A DNA stretch of 21,276 bases from JBECKR01 sp040235415 (GTDB taxonomy: Bacteria > Acidobacteriota > Polarisedimenticolia > Polarisedimenticolales > Polarisedimenticolaceae), in contig JBECKR010000316.1 of NCBI GenBank assembly GCA_040235415.1, positions 1 through 21,276 of the forward strand, read 5' to 3'. How positions within the stretch are numbered: the first letter of the stretch is position 1; each line of letters begins with the position of its first letter. The position numbers and the translations under genes were made by a program. The notes beneath the pieces were generated by a model, which worked only from the letters and a program-made list of their open reading frames with translations, was not told the DNA's origin and ran no database searches. Positions 15,273 through 21,276 of this stretch are shown here, one piece after another.

Positions 15273-18098
15273 TCAGAACGTGTAGCGCAGCCCGACCTGG
15301 ATCTCCCGCGGCGCGAGCGTCGCGCGGTACTTCCCGAAGTTGGGGTTCGCGATGATCGGCGTGCCCGGCGCGGTCGGCGTCGGGCCCGACAGGAACTCGG
15401 CGTTGTCGACCGAGGTGACGTCGTAGTTCACGGTGTTGAGGACGTTGAACCCCTCGACGATGACCGCGATCGCCTGGGTCTTGCGGAACGGGATGGTCTT
15501 CGTGAGCCGCAGGGAGAGCTGCCGGAACGGGGGTCCGTCCTCGTCGTTGCGCGCCACGCCGGCGGGCCGGTCGGAGTTCTTGCCGTCGCCGTTCGCGTCG
15601 TAGCCGAGGATGTGGTTCCAGGGCTGCCCGGAGCCGTACTCGTAGATCGGCGCGAGGGTCAGGTCCCAGGGCAGCCGGAAGATCCCGGTCAGTACCAGGC
15701 GGTAGCGCTCGTCGGCGCGGCTGCGGCCGTACTCGGCGCCGATGTCCGCGGGGTTGCTCGGGTAGCCGGTCGGGAACGCCGGGCTGAAGTCGTCCGAGAC
15801 GTTCTTCTTGTCGGCGACGGTGAACGACGCGGTCACGAGGTGGCCGCCGGGGAGGTTGCCGTTGAGGCTGACGATCGCGGCCTTGTAGGTCGAGCGGCCC
15901 TGGTTCGTGTACGTGTTGATCTGGTTGTAGAGCGGGTTTGGCCGTACCGTCGGCGTCGCGGGGTCGAAGTTGACGTCGCGGACCACGATCTCCTTGCGGC
16001 CCTTGGCGTACAGCGCCTCGAGGTCGAGGTACAGCCCGGTCTTCCCGAGCCGCGTCGTCCAGCCCGCGCTCGCCTGGGTGGCCTCGGGGGCGTCGAGCTT
16101 GCGGTCGATCACCGTGATGTCCGGCGCGAGGCCGATGCCGGTCGTCGTGGGGTTGTCGGGGTCGAGGATGAACGGCGGAACGTTGAACGGCGGGCCGAGG
16201 AACAGGCCGTTCAGGCGCTGCTGCACGAGCCAGCCGGTCTCGCCGTTCTGCTGCAGCTCGGTGAACGCGGGGACGAGCAGGTAGCGTCCCGTGAACAGCC
16301 CGACGCCGCCGCGGATGACGTTGCGGCCATCGCCCGCGACGTCGAAGACGAACCCCGCGCGCGGCTGGATGTTGTTCCGGTCGACGTCGCGGCCGTCGAT
16401 CCCCAGCGCGGTCTGCTTGAAGTCGGGGTTGTTGCCGTCGGTGTCGAGGTCGTAGCGCAGGCCGAGGTTCACCAGCAGCTTCGGCGTGACCTGCCAGTCG
16501 TCCTGCAGGAACGCCGCGATCAGGTTGGTGTCGATCGTGACGTCGGCGCTGCCGGTCCCGCCGATGTAGATCAGAGGCGGCGGCGCGGTCGCGACCGGAT
16601 CGTTCGGATCGAACGGGTCGCCGGCGTAGATGAAGTAGCCGTTCTCGAACGTCGGGATGTCCGAGCGCTCGCTGATCCGCATCCAGGACAGACCCGCCTT
16701 GAAGTTGTGGACGCCGGCGCCGCGGGCCGTCCAGTAGAACGTGTCGCTCAGGCCGTAGTAGTCGCCGTCGCCGAGCAGGTTGCCGACGGTGTTGGTCCCG
16801 CTGACGTAGGTCGTGCCGAGGGAGTACAGCCGGGTCGGCTCGTTCGAGTTCGTCGGCTCGTCGTACTTCCGGCGGCCGATCTGGAACCGCAGCTGGTTGA
16901 GCTTGCCGTTCGACATCACCCAGGCGTGCTCGAGGGCGGCGTTCCAGTTGTCGCGGTTGAGCTGCTGGCCGAAGGAGACGTCCGAGACCCCCCCGACGCG
17001 GAAGTTGTCCTGGCGGTAGCGCTCGTAGACGAGCTTGGCCCGCAGGGTCTGGTTCGCGTTGAGCTGGTCGTCGAAGCTCACGAGCGCGAGCGTCTGGCGC
17101 GTCGGCACCGAGTAGTCGCGCGCGAGGCCGGCGAAGACGCCCCCGGGGCGGAACGGCGCGATGTCGTCGATGCTGATCTGCTCCAGCGACACGAAGTAGT
17201 GGCTCTTGTCCTTGACGATCGGCCCGCCGACCGTCGCGCCGCCCTGCCAGCGGCTGAAGTCGGCGTTCCCGGTCTCGAGGGCGCCGCGGGCCCGGAGCGA
17301 GTCGGCGCGGTAGAAGCCGAACACCGAGCCGCTTACCTGGTTGGTCCCGGACTTCGTCACGACCGAGAGCGCGCCGCCCGCCGAGCCGCCGATCTCGACG
17401 TCGAAGCGGTTGTTGATGACCCGGAACTCCTGGATCGCGTCCTGGCTGAACCGCGCCCGCGCGAGCCCCAGCGCCTGGTCGGTGAAGTCGACGCCATCGA
17501 CCAGGATCGTCGACTGGCTGGCGTTTCCGGACGAGCCGATCACGGGGCCGCCCGAGACGAACCGGAACGCGCCGCGCTCGCGCTGCACGCCCGGCGCGAT
17601 GAACGCCAGGCGCTGGAAGTCGCGGTCCTGGACCGGGAGCTCCTCGATCTGCTCCGGCACGATGTTCGTGGAGGCGTCGGTCTTGTAGACGTCGACGATC
17701 GGCGCCTCCGCGGTGACCCGCACGGTCTCGCTGAGCTCGGGGCTCATCGTGACCTTGAGGCGACCGGTCTGTCCCAGCCGGACGTCGAGGGTCTGGTCCG
17801 TGACCGACTTGAGGCCGGGAGAGGTGCAGCTCACGCGGTAGGCGCCGGGCTGCACCGCGGCGAAGCGCGCGAGCCCCTCGGAATCGGTCCGGAGGCCGCG
17901 CGAGGTTCCGGTCTGGACCGAGACGATCTCGACCGTGACGCCGGGCAGGGCGGCGCCGTCCTGGCCGACGACCTGGACCTCGAGGATCGCGGTCGCGATC
18001 TGGGCCCTCGCCGGCGCGGCGAGGAGCAGGGCGAGCGCGATCCCGAGCGCGGCCGCGGTCGCGACGCGACGGGCGGGGGCGGACGTTTCGTTCCTCAT
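15273..18098 (-). CDS. TonB-dependent outer-membrane receptor with carboxypeptidase-regulatory-like domain (Oar type)
   Basis: Outer-membrane transporter of 941 aa. A signal peptide (1-32, ending APARA before Q33) is followed by a carboxypeptidase-regulatory-like beta-sandwich domain (about 36-118) and a TonB-box-like ETVRVTAEAP (124-133). The plug domain contains the ILVDGVDFTD and GGALSVVTKSGTN segments, and a long beta-barrel ends in RYTF with the terminal Phe needed for barrel assembly. It takes up a large or hydrophobic ligand using energy from TonB-ExbBD, which are not in the window. The ATG at 18098 has GGGAGG with a 5-nt spacer and starts 2 nt after the tetR stop, so expression is tied to the regulator. 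The ligand is unknown; the downstream CoA ligase and thiolase suggest a lipid, terpenoid, steroid or aromatic ester. Confidence 0.95.
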   Translation of the reverse strand: MRNETSAPARRVATAAALGIALALLLAAPARAQIATAILEVQVVGQDGAALPGVTVEIVSVQTGTSRGLRTDSEGLARFAAVQPGAYRVSCTSPGLKSVTDQTLDVRLGQTGRLKVTMSPELSETVRVTAEAPIVDVYKTDASTNIVPEQIEELPVQDRDFQRLAFIAPGVQRERGAFRFVSGGPVIGSSGNASQSTILVDGVDFTDQALGLARARFSQDAIQEFRVINNRFDVEIGGSAGGALSVVTKSGTNQVSGSVFGFYRADSLRARGALETGNADFSRWQGGATVGGPIVKDKSHYFVSLEQISIDDIAPFRPGGVFAGLARDYSVPTRQTLALVSFDDQLNANQTLRAKLVYERYRQDNFRVGGVSDVSFGQQLNRDNWNAALEHAWVMSNGKLNQLRFQIGRRKYDEPTNSNEPTRLYSLGTTYVSGTNTVGNLLGDGDYYGLSDTFYWTARGAGVHNFKAGLSWMRISERSDIPTFENGYFIYAGDPFDPNDPVATAPPPLIYIGGTGSADVTIDTNLIAAFLQDDWQVTPKLLVNLGLRYDLDTDGNNPDFKQTALGIDGRDVDRNNIQPRAGFVFDVAGDGRNVIRGGVGLFTGRYLLVPAFTELQQNGETGWLVQQRLNGLFLGPPFNVPPFILDPDNPTTTGIGLAPDITVIDRKLDAPEATQASAGWTTRLGKTGLYLDLEALYAKGRKEIVVRDVNFDPATPTVRPNPLYNQINTYTNQGRSTYKAAIVSLNGNLPGGHLVTASFTVADKKNVSDDFSPAFPTGYPSNPADIGAEYGRSRADERYRLVLTGIFRLPWDLTLAPIYEYGSGQPWNHILGYDANGDGKNSDRPAGVARNDEDGPPFRQLSLRLTKTIPFRKTQAIAVIVEGFNVLNTVNYDVTSVDNAEFLSGPTPTAPGTPIIANPNFGKYRATLAPREIQVGLRYTF

Positions 18099-18100
18099 GG

Positions 18101-18799
18101 TCACCTCCCGGGCCGATCCGAACCCGCCTGGGGGACCGACCGTTCCGAACCGGGACTCGGCGATTCCGCGGGCCTGGGGTCGAGCCCCAGCCGCAGGATC
18201 CTGAAGAACTCCCGGACCGCCTGGTCCGGGGACATTCCGAAGTGCATCGGGACGCCGAAGCAGCGCTCGATCGTGAAGAAGTAGAACAGCCACCGCGTCG
18301 CGACCATGACGCCGACCATCGGATCGACCTCGCCGAACCGCCCTTCGCGCTTCATGCGCTCGAAGCGCGCGCCGTAGACCCGGCGGAAGCGGTCGGCCAT
18401 GGTGCTGTAGAAATCGCGGAGGTGCCGTCCGCGGAACTCGATGACGTCGATGTAGATCAGCAGGATGTAGGGGGCGTTGTCGGACACGACGGCGTCCACC
18501 GCCCCGGCCATGTCCTCGAGATCGTCCGGGAACCGCGCCGCCGCGAAGATCCGGTTGAGCGGGAGGTCGGGGTCGCGCAGGCGCTCCCAGTAGGTGTCGA
18601 GGAGCGTCCGGAAGATCGCCTCTTTGTTTCCGAAATGGTGGTACAGGTTGCCGAGCGACAACCCCGAGCGCGCCGCGATCTGGCGCATGGACGTCGCGCG
18701 GTACCCCTGGCGCGAGAACAGCGCGAGCGCCGATTTCAGTACCTTGGCGGACGCCCGGGCACCCCGGTCGCCGGCCTGCGTGCGCCGCTTGGCCCCCAT
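18101..18799 (-). CDS. TetR/AcrR-family transcriptional regulator
   Basis: Ligand-responsive repressor of 232 aa. The N-terminal helix-turn-helix is clear (ALALFSRQGYRATSMRQIA then SGLSLGNLYHHFGNKE, about 25-60). The C-terminal ligand domain has hydrophobic helices (IRxLYxxx-like segments around 110-190), and the end is a Pro/Ser-rich tail. I chose ATG 18799 because GGAG lies 5 nt upstream; a TTG at 18817 would extend it by six residues and begin inside the operator. A perfect 18-bp palindrome and a sigma70-type promoter lie directly upstream, so it probably represses its own gene and, because the receptor starts 2 nt after its stop, the whole operon. The inducer is presumably the imported compound or its CoA ester. 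Confidence 0.95.
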   Translation of the reverse strand: MGAKRRTQAGDRGARASAKVLKSALALFSRQGYRATSMRQIAARSGLSLGNLYHHFGNKEAIFRTLLDTYWERLRDPDLPLNRIFAAARFPDDLEDMAGAVDAVVSDNAPYILLIYIDVIEFRGRHLRDFYSTMADRFRRVYGARFERMKREGRFGEVDPMVGVMVATRWLFYFFTIERCFGVPMHFGMSPDQAVREFFRILRLGLDPRPAESPSPGSERSVPQAGSDRPGR

Positions 18800-18817
18800 C
18801 GCGACTCCACGAAACAA

Positions 18818-18835
18818 ACCGAACGTTCGTTCGGT
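18818..18835. promoter_or_regulatory. TetR-type operator
   Basis: ACCGAACGTTCGTTCGGT is a perfect inverted repeat with 8-bp arms and a 2-bp centre. It lies 18 bp before the tetR ATG and immediately downstream of the predicted transcription start. Position and shape are those of an autoregulatory TetR-family operator. Confidence 0.85.
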
Positions 18836-18846
18836 AAGGCGTCCAC

Positions 18847-18875
18847 TGTCTACGCCGGTCGGCGACGGCTGTCAA
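18847..18875 (-). promoter_or_regulatory. Sigma70-type promoter of the nine-gene operon
   Basis: On the minus strand a perfect -35 TTGACA (18875-18870) is followed by exactly 17 bp and the -10 TAGACA (18852-18847). Transcription would start near 18840, about 5 bp before the operator, so a bound TetR protein would block initiation or clearance. Confidence 0.75.
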
Positions 18876-18899
18876 GCGTGAAACGGGACCTCGGAGGGC

Positions 18900-20420
18900 T
18901 CAGCCCCCGACCGCGGAACGGCGCGGCAGCGCGCTTCCCACGGCGGCGATCGCGAGGCTCGCGATCAGGGCGTAGGCCGCCGTAAGGCCGGGATTGGTGT
19001 GGTCGGCGGGGGTGAGGATCGAGACGCCGCCGTAGCGGAACCCGAAGTGCACCGCGAGCGCGACCGCCGACGCGGCGACCGCGACGCCCTTGCGCGGGGC
19101 CTTCTGGAACATCCCGAGGAGCAGCGGCACGAACGTCGCCGCGAACAGCGCGTAGACCCCCTCCTGCGCGAAGATCGCGATCGAGAACGTCTTCACACGG
19201 TGCTGCCACAGCGACAGCGCGAACGCCAGGACGCCGAGCGCGACGAGGCTGTAGCGCCCCACCCGGAACGCGAGCGCGGCGTCGGCCTCGGGATCCCCGC
19301 CGGGGCCGCGCTCGCGCCGCAGCACGAGGAACACGTCGTTGGCGACGATCGCCGACAGCGCCACCAGGATGCCGTCGAGCGTCGACATGCCGGCCGCGAG
19401 CAGCGCGATCGCGATCGCGACCCCGACGGCGGGCGAGAACGCGTGCACGATCCAGGCCGCCATGACGCCGTCGACGCCGAGGCCGCTCTTCGCCACGAAC
19501 CCGTCGACGAAGTCCGCCGCGCCGACGCGGGCGTACAGGCCGCACAGCATCACGAGGCTGAACACCGCGCCGGCCGTGATGGCGATCGCGAGGTAACGGT
19601 CGACGTCGCGATCGGATCGGACGTACAGCGATTTCACGATGAAGTGCGGCTGCACCGCGAGCGCGAAGCCGACCAGGAGGTTCGCGCCGAACACCTCGAA
19701 CAGGTTCCGGAACAGGAGGCTGCCGGGGTTGACGGGCGAGGCCAGCACGGGGTCGATGTCGCGCAGGCGCGCCAGCAGGCTGCCGTCGGCGACGAAGCGC
19801 CACCCCGAGAGCACGAGCGCGACGGCGACGACGAGCATGATCGCGCCCTGGAACGTGTTGGTGTAGGCGTGGGCGTAGGTCCCGCCGAAGAAGACGTAGG
19901 CGAACACGAACAGGATCATGGCCCCGAGGGCGATCTCGAAGCCGTGGCCGGGAACGAGACGCTCGAGCCCCAAGGTCGCGAGCATGAGACCCGCCATCGC
20001 GTAACAGATCAGCACCACCATCGCGACGAGCAGGAGGTTGACGGCTGCGTACAGCACCGTCAGGCGCCGGTCGCCGTAGCGCTCCCCGATCCACTGCGGC
20101 ACGGTCAGCGCGCGGCTGCGGACTCCGTGGCGCCGGAAGCCCTTCGAGAGCACCACGATCCCGACCGACAGCCCCAACGCCGCCGCGACGCCGTACGCCA
20201 GGAACCCGGACAGGCCGTACGCGTACACGATCCCGGGATTGATCACGAGCGTCGCGGTCGAGGTCATGCTCGCCGCCAGCGCGAGGCCGACCACGATCGG
20301 GCTCATGTCGCGGTTCCCGACCGCGTAGCTCTCGAGCGAGCGCGTCTTGCGGTTCCCGAGCCACGCGAGGGCGAGCGTGACCGCGACGTACGCGGCGAAC
20401 AGCGTCCAGGACAGGGCCAC
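18900..20420 (-). CDS. Sodium:solute symporter (SSS family)
   Basis: Polytopic inner-membrane transporter of 506 aa with about 13 hydrophobic helices, using the Na+ gradient to import a small solute. SSS hallmarks include the N-terminal YxVGNRDMSP region after the first helix, the FGGTYAHAYTNTFQG segment (178-192), and GMSTLDGILVALSAIVANDV, where S346 and T347 correspond to the Na2-site Ser/Thr of PutP-type proteins. The start is GTG at 20420 with GGGAGG 7 nt upstream. The substrate cannot be assigned; the family includes proline, acetate, pantothenate, sugar and other carriers. It lies just upstream of the tetR promoter in the same orientation, with only 24 bp between its stop and the -35 element and no strong terminator, so some read-through into the operon is likely. 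It may import a product related to the operon, but that is a guess. Confidence 0.93.
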   Translation of the reverse strand: MALSWTLFAAYVAVTLALAWLGNRKTRSLESYAVGNRDMSPIVVGLALAASMTSTATLVINPGIVYAYGLSGFLAYGVAAALGLSVGIVVLSKGFRRHGVRSRALTVPQWIGERYGDRRLTVLYAAVNLLLVAMVVLICYAMAGLMLATLGLERLVPGHGFEIALGAMILFVFAYVFFGGTYAHAYTNTFQGAIMLVVAVALVLSGWRFVADGSLLARLRDIDPVLASPVNPGSLLFRNLFEVFGANLLVGFALAVQPHFIVKSLYVRSDRDVDRYLAIAITAGAVFSLVMLCGLYARVGAADFVDGFVAKSGLGVDGVMAAWIVHAFSPAVGVAIAIALLAAGMSTLDGILVALSAIVANDVFLVLRRERGPGGDPEADAALAFRVGRYSLVALGVLAFALSLWQHRVKTFSIAIFAQEGVYALFAATFVPLLLGMFQKAPRKGVAVAASAVALAVHFGFRYGGVSILTPADHTNPGLTAAYALIASLAIAAVGSALPRRSAVGG

Positions 20421-20622
20421 GGCCGAGCCTCCCGCCGCGCCGTGCGGCGCGGGCGGCGGATCTTAGCGCGAAACCGGGCGCGGGCGTGCGCCGGAGTTCA
20501 CGACGCCGTGAATCGAAGTGGTCGCCGAGCCGGAGAATTCCCCTCGATGTCGCGGTTGTAGACCGGCACGGTCTCCGTAGGGCGGAACGATCCGGTGTAT
20601 CGATCTGAGAAGGAGATTCGTG
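20421..20622. promoter_or_regulatory. Divergent intergenic region with inverted repeats
   Basis: These 202 bp separate the symporter (minus) from the small secreted-protein gene (plus). Inverted repeats are visible: TTCACG-N4-CGTGAA (20497-20512), AGACCG-GCA-CGGTCT (20560-20574) and a 7-bp GC hairpin CCGCGCC-N4-GGCGCGG (20435-20452) next to the symporter ribosome binding site. A possible symporter -10, TAAGAT, lies at 20465-20460 on the minus strand but has no good -35. No convincing promoter was found for the plus-strand gene. Confidence 0.4.
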
Positions 20623-21102
20623 ATGGCGCCCTCCCGACGGATCGTTCCGCCACGACTCGCCGCCACGCTCGGCGTCCTCGCGGCGCTCTTCATCCTCGGC
20701 GGGTCTCCGGTCGCCGCCGGGGACTGCTGGGTCCTCACGGTCGACGAACCGGTCGTGCTGCCGGACGGCTCGGTCGGCGCCGGACCCGCCCTCAGCCTCT
20801 GCCTCGACCGCGACTACAACCCGGTTGCCGGCCTCCACACCGTACGCGTCGGCCGAGGCTCGCCGGCGATGTTCGTGAGCCGCATGGGAACCAGCGAGGC
20901 CGTCGTCCGGCGGCCGGCGTTCGCGCTGTTCTACCGCGACCGCCTCGGGCGCCTCGTCCTGCAGGGCTACGCCGTGCCGGAAGGCCGGAACTTCCGCACC
21001 TTCGTCCTCGCGACGCGACCGTCCGCGGTCGAGGAGATGCGCCGCGTGGTGGCGGGGTCGGGCCGCGTCGACGAAGTCGTGCGGGTCGCGGCGCGCCGCT
21101 GA
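20623..21102 (+). CDS. Small secreted protein of unknown function
   Basis: I do not recognise this 159-aa protein. It has a strong ribosome binding site (AAGGAG, 7 nt before the ATG; a GTG one codon upstream is possible). The signal peptide has a basic start (MAPSRRIVPPR), a hydrophobic core (12-27) and a likely cleavage near SPVAAG (about residue 33). The mature part is about 126 aa, Val/Arg-rich and predicted mostly beta, with only two cysteines (C35 and C60) that could form a disulphide. The C-terminal 25 residues are charged and look helical. There is no lipobox and no known motif. It is the only plus-strand gene in the window, is divergent from the symporter and convergent with the gene at the right edge. 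Strong G/C third-position bias and the signal peptide make it a real gene. Confidence 0.8.
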   Translation: MAPSRRIVPPRLAATLGVLAALFILGGSPVAAGDCWVLTVDEPVVLPDGSVGAGPALSLCLDRDYNPVAGLHTVRVGRGSPAMFVSRMGTSEAVVRRPAFALFYRDRLGRLVLQGYAVPEGRNFRTFVLATRPSAVEEMRRVVAGSGRVDEVVRVAARR

Positions 21103-21109
21103 CCCGGCG

Positions 21110-21127
21110 GCCACGGGGTCCCGTGGC
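21110..21127. terminator. Hairpin between convergent genes
   Basis: GCCACGGGGTCCCGTGGC is a perfect inverted repeat (8-bp arms, 2-bp centre) starting 8 bp after the stop of the secreted-protein gene and ending 5 bp before the stop of the convergent gene. It could act as a shared bidirectional terminator, although no T-run follows on either strand. Confidence 0.5.
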
Positions 21128-21132
21128 TCGCC

Positions 21133-21276
21133 TCAGCGGCGGTGCGAGGCCCGGACGATCGCGTCCTGGATCGCGAGCGCCCACACCACCGCGGGCGCGA
21201 TCCAGCGCACGCCCGGCGAGCACGCCGCCGCCAGCGCGTCCGGCATCACGAGGCCGTGCTCGGACAGCAGCGCCCG
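21133..21276 (-). CDS. C-terminal end of an unidentified protein (partial)
   Basis: Minus-strand reading frame entering from the right edge: 47 codons and a TGA, with almost only G or C in third positions. The piece is alanine-rich with a hydrophobic stretch (WIAPAVVWALAI) that may be a buried or membrane helix, and it ends in VRASHRR. Too little is present to name a family. It converges with the small secreted-protein gene, with a hairpin between the two stops. Confidence 0.6.
   Translation of the reverse strand, partial: RALLSEHGLVMPDALAAACSPGVRWIAPAVVWALAIQDAIVRASHRR

Noticed and set aside
15269..15280. GGTGTCAGAACG at the receptor stop codon as a fourth palindrome copy
   Set aside because: Only half of the core is present, with no inverted partner, and the protein ends at its natural RYTF terminus. 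Judged coincidence.
15270..18284. 1004-codon plus-strand open frame opposite the TonB receptor
   Set aside because: Its translation is a low-complexity Arg/Val/Asp/Glu mixture without motifs. The minus-strand receptor has full domain structure over the same bases.
18884..18905. Short GGGCT-G-AGCCC hairpin at the symporter stop as a terminator
   Set aside because: Only 5-bp arms with one central base and no T-run; expected by chance at this GC content.
20463..20738. 91-codon minus-strand open frame between the symporter and the secreted-protein gene
   Set aside because: It overlaps the start of the better-supported plus-strand gene, has no ribosome binding site, and its translation shows no recognisable domain.
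1..21276. tRNA, rRNA, CRISPR arrays, insertion sequences or prophage genes
   Set aside because: None seen on reading both strands. The only repeat family found is the short palindrome at three sites.

Overview
This is a gene-dense, very GC-rich bacterial window with almost every gene on the minus strand and near-exclusive G/C third codon positions. The large outer-membrane receptor with an N-terminal carboxypeptidase-regulatory-like domain (Oar type), a Tat-exported molybdenum hydroxylase and TonB-linked lipid catabolism genes point to a Gram-negative soil or sediment organism. Acidobacteriota is the best guess; this rests on gene style only.

Right end (about 18.9-21.3 kb): the tail of an unidentified minus-strand gene, a small plus-strand gene for a secreted protein of unknown function, and a minus-strand Na+/solute symporter (SSS family). 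The symporter and the small secreted gene are divergent across a 202-bp region with inverted repeats.

Centre (8.1-18.8 kb): one tightly packed minus-strand operon of nine genes. It begins at a sigma70-type promoter (TTGACA, 17 bp, TAGACA) followed by a perfect 18-bp TetR-type operator. The order is TetR regulator, TonB-dependent receptor, SDR oxidoreductase, KAS III-like enzyme, membrane-anchored alpha/beta hydrolase, acyl-CoA ligase, alpha/beta hydrolase, SCP2-type thiolase, alpha/beta hydrolase. Most junctions are 1-4 bp overlaps, so translation is probably coupled. The set reads as regulated uptake of a hydrophobic molecule across the outer membrane, ester or C-C hydrolysis, CoA activation and beta-keto processing. 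The substrate cannot be read from sequence. The KAS III-like enzyme keeps its Cys but lacks the usual His and Asn.

Left half (0-8.1 kb): a two-gene molybdenum hydroxylase (2Fe-2S subunit and Tat-exported molybdopterin subunit), a P3A-type H+-ATPase, then EttA, a SMUG1-type uracil-DNA glycosylase and the start of a helix-hairpin-helix (PolX-like) protein.

The most unusual structure is a family of short dispersed palindromes with the core GGTGTC-N-GACACC at 2831-2855, 5390-5417 and 8096-8115. Each sits exactly at the 3' end of a gene, supplies that gene's stop codon, and can fold into an intrinsic-terminator-like hairpin. Together they divide the left half into separate transcription units. 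They resemble mobile REP elements that act as terminators.
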